Below are positions 1 through 5,238 of a stretch of 7,686 nt of DNA, one piece after another; position 1 is the first letter of the stretch; every line of letters starts with the position of its first letter. Source of the DNA: UBA11865 sp035686605 (GTDB lineage Bacteria > Chloroflexota > Anaerolineae > Promineifilales > Promineifilaceae); NCBI GenBank assembly GCA_035686605.1, contig DASRZI010000339.1, positions 1-7,686 of the forward strand, written 5' to 3'. The notes beneath the pieces were generated by a model that did not search any database, was not told the origin of the DNA, and worked only from the letters and a program-made list of their open reading frames with translations. The position numbers were made by a program, and so were the translations under genes.

Positions 1-470
1 TATTGGCGCACATGGTCAAAGGAGCTCTCCCCAAGCACAAGGCCCCACCAGCATGGCAGCTCACATCCACCGTTGTTTGAGACAAGAACGTCATAGGCTC
101 GACCTCGATTCTGTGGAGGAATAGTTGGAAGAACGCTGGGCGATGGTACAGATGCTACAGCAGCAGGCTCCAAACTGGGCGAGGGTATGGCTGATGGTAA
201 TAAAATAGGCGTGTCAAAAGGTTTGGGGGTGGGGATTGAGGTTTTGCTCGAAGTCGCCGAAGGTGACTGGACAGTTTTTGAAGGTCTCGGAATAGTTATT
301 TCTACTGAGCCTCTATCCGAAAAAGGCGTTTGTGCAGGAGTCGTGCTCTCGGTCGGCTGTTTTGTGGCCACATCGGTTATTGCACTATCATCAGATTCTA
401 GATTATCGCAGGCAACCAAAGAAAGAACAACGCAACCCAAAATCAGAAGGACCCCGTTTATTATCACCAT
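1..470 (-). CDS. Secreted lipoprotein with Ser/Thr/Pro-rich linker and CELPCWWG module (3' end off window)
   Basis: The minus-strand frame is open from ATG at 470-468 to the left edge, giving 156 visible residues with no stop. Residues 5-20 form a hydrophobic signal segment ending in the lipobox L-V-A-C (Cys21), so lipidation by signal peptidase II is likely. Residues 22-122 are rich in Ser, Thr and Pro, with few charges, as expected of an extracytoplasmic spacer. The visible part then enters a folded module beginning NNGGCELPCWWG (132-143), whose two Cys flank L-P and precede W-W-G. I recall this motif recurring in uncharacterised Chloroflexota envelope proteins; its function is unknown to me. 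An upstream in-frame ATG at 512-510 would add 14 residues. I prefer 470 because it gives a normal signal peptide, although neither start has a strong ribosome-binding site. The protein composition, not homology to a characterised enzyme, is the main support for coding. Confidence 0.8.
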   Translation of the reverse strand, partial: MVIINGVLLILGCVVLSLVACDNLESDDSAITDVATKQPTESTTPAQTPFSDRGSVEITIPRPSKTVQSPSATSSKTSIPTPKPFDTPILLPSAIPSPSLEPAAVASVPSPSVLPTIPPQNRGRAYDVLVSNNGGCELPCWWGLVLGESSFDHVRQ

Positions 471-527
471 ATTTGCTTTATTACTCGAGTAGCTCCAAGC
501 TGATCTGCCCATTCTTAAGGTAAAGGG

Positions 528-536
528 ATATTAGCA
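528..536 (-). promoter_or_regulatory. Candidate extended -10 for the left-edge lipoprotein gene
   Basis: Read on the minus strand, the site is TGCTAATAT, an extended -10 pattern (TGn plus a 4/6 match to TATAAT). No good -35 lies at 16-18 nt. An outward-facing TTGTCA at the left tip of the IS sits only 13 nt upstream, which is too close for a standard promoter. A start near 521 would leave about 50 nt of leader before the ATG at 470. The support is weak. Confidence 0.2.
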
Positions 537-546
537 TAACCCTCAA

Positions 547-592
547 TGACAATTAGAATTACGCACTGGTGACAATTAGAAATGCCCATTTA
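547..592 (+). repeat. Left terminal repeats of the IS (two 23-bp units)
   Basis: Two tandem units start at 547 and 570. Both begin TGACAATTAGAA and they diverge afterwards. IS21-family ends carry such repeated blocks as transposase (IstA) binding sites. The outer unit matches the outer right-end unit at 16 of 23 positions when one is reverse complemented. Confidence 0.85.
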
Positions 593-619
593 GGCGGAAC
601 GGTTTCTGTCGGTAAACTC

Positions 620-642
620 GCCCTCATTTGTTTGAGGAGGGC
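620..642 (+). promoter_or_regulatory. Hairpin overlapping the istA ribosome-binding site
   Basis: GCCCTC at 620-625 pairs with GAGGGC at 637-642, leaving an 11-nt loop. An alternative stem pairs CCTCA (622-626) with TGAGG (633-637). Either fold takes up part of the GAGGAGG ribosome-binding site that sits just before the istA ATG at 645. Insertion sequences commonly hide the transposase start in RNA structure to limit expression from outside transcripts; that role here is inferred. Confidence 0.4.
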
Positions 643-644
643 TG

Positions 645-2153
645 ATGACAGCAACCGACGCACAAGTGAGGATTCTAATGCGAGAACGAAAGAAAGGACG
701 AACCCAGGAACAAGCGGCGGCCAAGGCAAATCTCAAGAGTCGCAAGACGGCTGCCAGGTATGAGCAGCTTGGGCTGTTGCCGAGCCGGTTGAAGCGACCT
801 CGGACCTACCGAACGAGGCCAGATGCTTTTGTCGATGACTGGTCACAGGTCGAGCAAATGTTGAGCGATGCGCCCGAATTAGAAGCGAAAGCACTGTTCG
901 AGTGGCTCCAGGAGAAGAATCCAGGCAAGTACCAGGAAAAGCAGTTACGCACCTTTCATCGACGGGTTGCCCGTTGGCGTGCGCTTAACCAACCACAAGT
1001 AGCCACCCTAGATCAAGTCCACGAACCGGGTGAAATCATGGAGCTGGATGGCACATGGATGACAGAGCTAGACGTTGCCGTCCAGGGACAGCCCTTCAAG
1101 CACCTACTCATCCATTGTGTGCTGCCTTATTCCAACTGGGAATGGGGTCGGGTGGTGCAGTCGGAGTCTCTCGGTGCAGTCCGTCTGGGGCTGCAGAGCA
1201 CACTGGTCAAGCTGGGCTATGTGCCTCGTATCCTACAAACCGACAACAGCTCGGCGGCAACCCGGTGGCTAGGGGTCCGCGAGGAAGGAGAAGAAAATAA
1301 TCGCCGGGCTTACACGAGAGACTATCTCCATTTGTTGGAACACTATGGTCTGGAGCCGCAAACGATCCATGTGGCTAGCCCAAACGAAAACGCCGATGTG
1401 GAGGCCGCCCATGGTGTCTTAAAGCGAGCACTTAAGCAAGAACTACTGCTTCGTGGCAGCCGGGAGTTCGAAGACATCGCGGCTTATGAGGCTTTCCTGT
1501 TCGAGGTGATGGACAAGCGCAATAAGCAACGGCAGGAGCGCCTGACCGAAGAGGTTGCGGCCATGAAACCGTTGAAGGCGACACCCCTGGCTAATGGCGT
1601 CAAGCGCAAGGTACGGGTTAGCAGCAGCAGCCTTATTCGGGTGTTGAAGAAAACCTACTCTGTGCCGACCTCCCTCATTGGCAAGGAGGTGACCGTCTAT
1701 GTTCACGAGTGGTCCTTGGATGTCTACTATGCTGACCAGCTGTTGGATACCTTGCCCCGACTAATTGGTCAGAAATCGCACCACGTTAATTACCGTCACC
1801 TTATCGACACGTTGTTGCGCAAACCAGGTGGCTTTCGTCGGTATCGCTACAGGGAAGACTTGTTCCCACAGCTCGTTTTCCGCCAGGCTTGGGAGCAACT
1901 GAATCAGTGGCAGCCGCCGCGACGGGCGGATATCGTATACCTACGGGTCTTGCGGTTGGCCGCCCGCACCTTTGAAAGCGACGTGGCTGTGGCACTGAAG
2001 CTACTGGTCAATCGTGGTCAACGATGGGATGAGACCGATCTAGAGCAATTGCTGGAACAAGTGCCAGTAGCCGTTCCGCGACTCAGTCGTGGAGTGGTCG
2101 AACTGGGTCACTACGACCAGTTGTTAGTGGAGTTTGCCCATGAGCCAGCATGA
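645..2153 (+). CDS. istA: IS21-family transposase IstA
   Basis: This gene encodes the DDE transposase that cuts and joins the IS ends. The 502-residue protein has a helix-turn-helix-like N-terminus (about residues 6-45, with a basic RERKKGRT stretch). An integrase-core (RNase H-like) domain follows, with likely catalytic Asp135 (ELDGT), Asp200 (LQTDNSS) and Glu253 (NADVE). A beta-rich Mu-transposase-type C-terminal region starts near 325 (KRKVRV...YSVPTSLIGKEVTV). The second Asp and the Glu are 52 residues apart, longer than the usual 35 or so, because of a charged insert around 206-228. I recognise this arrangement from a subgroup of IstA proteins with a D-V-E motif in place of K-V-E. The start is firm: GAGGAGG lies 4 nt before the ATG at 645. 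The stop codon lies 14 nt inside istB, which suggests translational coupling. No frameshift or internal stop is seen. Confidence 0.95.
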   Translation: MTATDAQVRILMRERKKGRTQEQAAAKANLKSRKTAARYEQLGLLPSRLKRPRTYRTRPDAFVDDWSQVEQMLSDAPELEAKALFEWLQEKNPGKYQEKQLRTFHRRVARWRALNQPQVATLDQVHEPGEIMELDGTWMTELDVAVQGQPFKHLLIHCVLPYSNWEWGRVVQSESLGAVRLGLQSTLVKLGYVPRILQTDNSSAATRWLGVREEGEENNRRAYTRDYLHLLEHYGLEPQTIHVASPNENADVEAAHGVLKRALKQELLLRGSREFEDIAAYEAFLFEVMDKRNKQRQERLTEEVAAMKPLKATPLANGVKRKVRVSSSSLIRVLKKTYSVPTSLIGKEVTVYVHEWSLDVYYADQLLDTLPRLIGQKSHHVNYRHLIDTLLRKPGGFRRYRYREDLFPQLVFRQAWEQLNQWQPPRRADIVYLRVLRLAARTFESDVAVALKLLVNRGQRWDETDLEQLLEQVPVAVPRLSRGVVELGHYDQLLVEFAHEPA

Positions 2154-2946
2154 GGTTCTCCGCTTACACTGCAAAGTGCTGCGCCTGCCAACCATCCGGG
2201 AAGTAGCCAGTGACACCATCGCCCGCGCTGAGCGCGAATCATGGTCGTTTGAAACATTCCTGACCCATCTACTTGAACAAGAACTGGAAGGACGACGCCG
2301 ACGACGGATAGAGCGGCTGCGAAAGCTGTCCCACTTGCCGCCCGGTAAAACATTGGACCAGTTCAACGAAGACCGCCTGCCGCTCCGATTTCGGCGACAA
2401 TTGCCCCAACTACAAACTGGCGCGTTCGTAGACCGTGCCGAGAATGTTTTGTTTTTTGGTCTTCCCGGCACTGGCAAAACCCATTTAGCCGCTGGGCTTG
2501 GCCACGCCCTTGTAGAAACGGGCCGAAGTGTGCTCTTTATCCCCACCTACAAACTGGTAGGCTGGTTGTTGCGGGCCAAGCGAGACTACGAACTAGAAAG
2601 TGAGTTGCGCCGCCTGGACCGCTTCCAGGTAGTTATCTTGGATGACATCGGCTATGTGCAGCAAAGCCGGGAAGAGATGGAGGTGCTGTTCACTTTCCTG
2701 GCTGAACGGTATGAACGCCGTAGCGTGATGATTACCTCTAACTTGGTCTTCTCCGAGTGGGACCAAATCTTCAAGGACCCGCTGACCACTGCTGCTGCCA
2801 TCGACCGGGTGGTTCATCACAGCATCATCATTGAGTTTGGCAAAGAGATCCCCAGCCTCAGAGCCGAGGAAGCGGCCAGGCGAAACAAGATCTCTTTCAG
2901 CAGTTCTCTAGAAGGGAAAAGGAGACAGGAGGAACTGAAAAACTGA
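2140..2946 (+). CDS. istB: IS21-family helper ATPase IstB
   Basis: IstB is the AAA+ regulator that assembles on target DNA and activates IstA. The protein is 268 residues from the ATG at 2140. An N-terminal helical segment (about 1-60, ending in an Arg cluster RRRRR) is followed by an ATPase core. Walker A is GLPGTGKT at 107-114 and Walker B is VVILDD at 164-169. A sensor I-like TSN sits near 199-201, and an I-D-R motif (Arg about 223) is a candidate arginine finger. I chose ATG 2140 over the TTG two codons upstream because GTGGAG at 2127-2132 is then 7 nt away. The gene overlaps the end of istA by 14 nt in a different frame. The 3' end overlaps, on the opposite strand, the read-through tail of the interrupted membrane protein gene. 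Length and motifs are complete for the family. Confidence 0.96.
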   Translation: MSQHEVLRLHCKVLRLPTIREVASDTIARAERESWSFETFLTHLLEQELEGRRRRRIERLRKLSHLPPGKTLDQFNEDRLPLRFRRQLPQLQTGAFVDRAENVLFFGLPGTGKTHLAAGLGHALVETGRSVLFIPTYKLVGWLLRAKRDYELESELRRLDRFQVVILDDIGYVQQSREEMEVLFTFLAERYERRSVMITSNLVFSEWDQIFKDPLTTAAAIDRVVHHSIIIEFGKEIPSLRAEEAARRNKISFSSSLEGKRRQEELKN

Positions 2947-3243
2947 TAAAGGATTGGGTGTTTTTAATTGACACCGATGTGCATTTCTAATTGACGTTGA
3001 CCGGGAGACGAGCCAGAGCAAGAAGGCGTTGATAACAAGGGTAAACAAACCCATAGAGACGATAATGATTGGTGCGCTTATCAGCTTAAGGAAGGGTTTG
3101 ATAAGAGCGTTAACAATGCCGAAGATCAACCCAACGAGCAGGACCTGAAGGACTGTTCCATTGAAGGTGACCTTGTCCAATATCAAGCTCGCTACCCATA
3201 TTGAGAACGAGTTGACCACAACTCTGATCAGGAATTTAATCAT
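2908..3243 (-). pseudogene. YvlD / phage-holin-4-like membrane protein, 3' end lost at the IS
   Basis: The first 82 codons (3243 down to 2998) encode the start of a small integral membrane protein resembling the YvlD/Phage_holin_4_2 family. Three hydrophobic segments lie at about residues 4-22, 31-47 and 57-77. The family-like pattern N-A-L-I-K-P (45-50) is followed by G-L-F (65-67) and an N at 72. Intact relatives run to roughly 110-120 residues with a fourth helix. Here codon 83 enters the IS right end, and the frame continues through IS DNA (residues 84-111, polar then hydrophobic) to a stop at 2910-2908. That tail is not native. The missing C-terminal part, about 30-40 residues, is not encoded in any frame to the left of the IS. 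The start is well supported by AGGAGG 5 nt before the ATG. The family's role is not established; some members belong to envelope-stress operons. The truncated protein could still be made. Confidence 0.8.
2951..2996 (-). repeat. Right terminal repeats of the IS (two 23-bp units)
   Basis: Read inward on the minus strand, the outer unit starts CGTCAATTAGAA (2996 downward) and the inner unit starts TGTCAATTAAAA (2973 downward). The 23-bp spacing matches the left end. The outermost base is C, where T is expected from the other three units. Each unit carries an outward-facing TTGAC box, but I see no matching -10 in the flank. Confidence 0.82.
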
Positions 3244-3546
3244 AGGGACCTCCTAAAGACTTTACCATCGAATCTTCTAGTAACGGAGAGCGAGACTCGG
3301 TTACCTAGCAAACAACAACATGAAAGTGGGCCGCGCTTGGTATTTATGTAAAGTAGATGTTTGGATTAACGAACCGTATATAAACGATTCGGAGAGTGTT
3401 TGGATTGGAACGAACTAGAGCTCTTTACAGACTCAAGCCTCCGCAGTGTAGTATATCAATCAGGTAGGTTAGCTTCAATACGTTATTCCTAAATCAGGGT
3501 CTGGTCTCTGGTTTATTGGTTGGGCTTTGTTAAGGGAGGAATGGCC
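3244..3546. other. Divergent intergenic region without a gene
   Basis: About 300 bp separate the minus-strand holin-like gene from the plus-strand 34-codon ORF and deacetylase. I see no coding sequence in it on either strand. It holds the palindrome and direct repeat listed separately. A weak plus-strand promoter-like pair, TTTACA at 3424-3429 and TAGTAT at 3449-3454, has a 19-nt spacer, which is longer than ideal. Confidence 0.5.
3358..3415. repeat. Imperfect palindrome inside a 39-bp-offset direct repeat
   Basis: The 10-mer TGTTTGGATT occurs at 3358-3367 and again at 3397-3406, each followed within 0-2 nt by AACGAAC. Between them, CGAACCGT (3370-3377) and ACGATTCG (3384-3391) form an inverted repeat matching at 7 of 8 positions around an AT-rich centre. 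The layout fits an operator or a regulator-binding region between divergent genes. No regulator gene is adjacent, so the role is inferred. Confidence 0.4.
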
Positions 3547-3651
3547 ATGGATCAGTGCGACTTCGGAAGGTCTGAAAAACTATTAACCATCAAGTTCATT
3601 CGTTGTAGAATACGCATGATATTCCAGGATGGGGTGTTTCTGGGAGTGTAA
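3547..3651 (+). CDS. Possible 34-residue small protein or leader ORF
   Basis: ATG at 3547 is preceded by GGGAGG (3534-3539) with a 7-nt gap, one of the best ribosome-binding sites in the window. The frame stops with TAA at 3649-3651, only 19 nt before the deacetylase start. The peptide begins MDQCDFGRSEK and has a basic, hydrophobic middle (IKFIRCRIRMIF). It shows no signal peptide and no family I recognise. It could be a leader peptide affecting the downstream gene, a small membrane-interacting protein, or chance. The only evidence for coding is the strong ribosome-binding site and the position. Confidence 0.35.
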   Translation: MDQCDFGRSEKLLTIKFIRCRIRMIFQDGVFLGV

Positions 3652-3670
3652 CGAAAACCGAAGGATTCCT

Positions 3671-5056
3671 ATGACAAGTTTCAAGCTAGTCCACGAAATA
3701 AGGAAGGGTCGTCTGCTGCTTGGTATGCTACTCCTACTTATCATATTCATCAGCGGCTGCCATGAGGGGGGAGGTGAGGGCTCAACTGAAAAGGAGGAAG
3801 CCTCGGTCTATACCGGATCGTACTTCCTGAACGCAGGCGTAAATGATCCGTTTGGCCCTCCGGTTTACGTTCTAGAGCTGTCTGATTCATCCAATGCTAT
3901 TTTGACCGAATATCCGACCGATACTGATGAGCCTGTATCCAATTATTCGGGAAGTTGGAAAGAGATCGAAGGGCAAGCAGAGGTCCTATTCAATGAGGAA
4001 GATGGCCAGGATCTTGAGGTACCGATCCGAGCGGTCTTCGAATTCCGGGATCTATTCCTTGTCGCGGTTGAGCATCCATTTGGAGACGTGGATTTCGAGT
4101 TTACGATTGGAAGTGGGGACGAGCATCCGGCGGTGAGACTATTGCATGAAAGATTGGCCGCAGTGCCCTGGCTTGGTTTTTCAGATCCTGGCTCTGTGGG
4201 TACATTGTATGATCCGGAGACTAGGCGGGCAGTGATGGAGTTCCAGAGTAGTCAAGGATTGTCTCCCAGCGGGGTCGTGGACCTGCAAACCTGGGACGCT
4301 CTGAAGGATCCATTTCCACCACAAGAATCGATTGCGGAGGGTGCTTTGCCCGAAAATGGATCGCCTGATATTGGGCAAAATCCGACGACTTTGAAGGTGA
4401 TGGGTTCAGGCAAGGCTGCCAGGGTACAAAGTCCGTCGTACGTAGGGATGATCGAGGACCGGCCAACCCATATTGACGGGCAGCCAGTTGTTTACCTCAC
4501 TTTTGACGATGGCCCGACGAAATACACACCTCGATTTGTAGAGCTATTAACTCGCTATAATGCTCGGGGTACGTTTTTTGTTCTTGGTTTCCAAGTCGAT
4601 GGTGCGCCCCATGTCGCGGGCCAGGCAGCTGAGGCAGGTAATTACTTGGCCAATCACACTTACAACCATCCCTATTTGACATGGCTGGGCCAGGTCCAAT
4701 TCAACTACGAGATCCTTTCCACCCACGATGCCATCCAACGGGCAACGAATGGCCAAGATCAAGAACGGACCAAACCGCTCTGTCTTAGACCGCCTTACAG
4801 AGCAAAGAACGCCAGCACATACGCTAACGCGGCCGCCCTTGGATATGAGCTTGTACTTTGGGACATTGACCCGCAAGATTGGCGCCAGCCAGGTGCGAAT
4901 CAAATCGCCAATCACGTTGTCTCCTATGCTTATCCTGGAGCGATTATCCTGATGCACGATGGTGGTGGATACCGGGAACAAACCGTGGCAGCTTTGGAAA
5001 TAGTCCTGCAGTCTCTGAGCGAGCAAGGGTATCGTTTTGAAGCCCTATGCCAGTAG
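3671..5056 (+). CDS. Lipoprotein with peptidoglycan-binding domain and CE4 polysaccharide deacetylase domain
   Basis: The protein is likely a metal-dependent deacetylase acting on a cell-wall or extracellular N-acetylated glycan, anchored to the outer face of the membrane. It has 461 residues from ATG 3671, chosen because AAGGAT lies 5 nt upstream; an ATG 14 codons earlier lacks such a site. A signal segment (15-27) ends in the lipobox I-S-G-C (Cys30). Residues about 46-150 are a beta-rich region of unknown type with a Y-x-G-S-Y start and a G-S-W strand. A PG_binding_1-like domain spans about 153-212 (HPAVRLLHERL to LQTWDALKD). The NodB domain starts near 270 and has all five CE4 motifs: TFDDGP (277-282, Asp279 base, Asp280 metal), H-T-Y-N-H (His329 and His333, metal), RPPYR (373-377), WDIDPQDW (397-404) and LMHDGG (His429). 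The substrate cannot be told from sequence. It is convergent with the genes to its right and stands alone apart from the small ORF upstream. Confidence 0.93.
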   Translation: MTSFKLVHEIRKGRLLLGMLLLLIIFISGCHEGGGEGSTEKEEASVYTGSYFLNAGVNDPFGPPVYVLELSDSSNAILTEYPTDTDEPVSNYSGSWKEIEGQAEVLFNEEDGQDLEVPIRAVFEFRDLFLVAVEHPFGDVDFEFTIGSGDEHPAVRLLHERLAAVPWLGFSDPGSVGTLYDPETRRAVMEFQSSQGLSPSGVVDLQTWDALKDPFPPQESIAEGALPENGSPDIGQNPTTLKVMGSGKAARVQSPSYVGMIEDRPTHIDGQPVVYLTFDDGPTKYTPRFVELLTRYNARGTFFVLGFQVDGAPHVAGQAAEAGNYLANHTYNHPYLTWLGQVQFNYEILSTHDAIQRATNGQDQERTKPLCLRPPYRAKNASTYANAAALGYELVLWDIDPQDWRQPGANQIANHVVSYAYPGAIILMHDGGGYREQTVAALEIVLQSLSEQGYRFEALCQ

Positions 5057-5091
5057 GCGTTTTATCTGGAGCGTGTTCTAGTCGGCTACAG

Positions 5092-5226
5092 TTAGACTCG
5101 AACGATTACTTCCCTTGGATGATGTTTTGCCCTGGATTCGAGGAAGCTGACGATAGCGCGAGCCTCATTCTCAGCGGGGATGTGACCAACGCCAGGGAGA
5201 AAGGCTGTTTTGTGATCAATGCCTGA
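5092..5226 (-). pseudogene. Relic of the C-terminus of an alpha/beta hydrolase
   Basis: A 44-codon open stretch on the minus strand, ending at TAA 5094-5092, translates to a sequence typical of the end of an alpha/beta hydrolase. It reads L-P-G-V-G-H-I-P-A-E-N followed by a helix with A-I-V-S-F-L-E. The His of the G-H-I-P motif would be the catalytic His. There is no start codon: upstream in the same frame come a TAG at 5229-5227 and then the stop codon of the methyltransferase gene (5241-5239). About 85% of a normal hydrolase, including the nucleophile elbow, is missing. The likeliest reading is a gene that lost its 5' part in a deletion whose edge lies between 5227 and 5241. Chance resemblance is possible in so short a stretch, but the motif order and spacing fit the family well. 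Confidence 0.6.
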
Positions 5227-5238
5227 CTAAATGCCAGG

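Larger units (their letters stand above)
547..2996 (+). mobile_element. IS21-family insertion sequence, about 2.45 kb
   Basis: This is a complete-looking IS21-family element. It is bounded by inverted ends, each made of two 23-bp units whose conserved core is CAATTA, and it contains istA and istB in the usual order with overlapping reading frames. The size fits the family (2-2.5 kb). The left tip is TGACAATTAG. The right tip read inward is CGTCAATTAG, so the expected terminal TG is not perfect on the right and the exact end could be 2995 or 2996. No 4-8 bp target duplication is visible: the left flank ends ccctcaa and the right flank begins ttgaccg. The right end interrupts a YvlD-like gene. 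Both proteins look intact, so the element may be or may recently have been active, although the altered right tip could reduce this. Confidence 0.9.

Noticed and set aside
2..124. Plus-strand open stretch at the left edge ending at TAG 122-124, which at first looked like a transposase tail
   Set aside because: The minus-strand lipoprotein frame explains the same DNA far better, with recognisable motifs.
187..492. Plus-strand 101-codon ORF
   Set aside because: It is the antisense shadow of the minus-strand lipoprotein gene, which has a lipobox, linker and Cys/Trp motif; the plus-strand product shows no family features.
2134..2139. TTG start for IstB two codons before the ATG
   Set aside because: The ATG at 2140 is a better start codon and has GTGGAG at 7 nt.
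2968..2996. Outward-facing TTGACA/TTGACG boxes at the IS right end as a promoter for the flank
   Set aside because: No -10-like hexamer lies 16-18 nt beyond either box, and the downstream gene is on the opposite strand.
3629..3670. Upstream ATG for the deacetylase, adding MGCFWECNENRRIP
   Set aside because: It has no ribosome-binding site, it lengthens the signal peptide's front awkwardly, and AAGGAT fits the ATG at 3671.
4547..5026. Minus-strand 159-codon ORF opposite the deacetylase domain
   Set aside because: It is a shadow of a plus-strand gene with all five CE4 motifs, and its own product has no recognisable domain.
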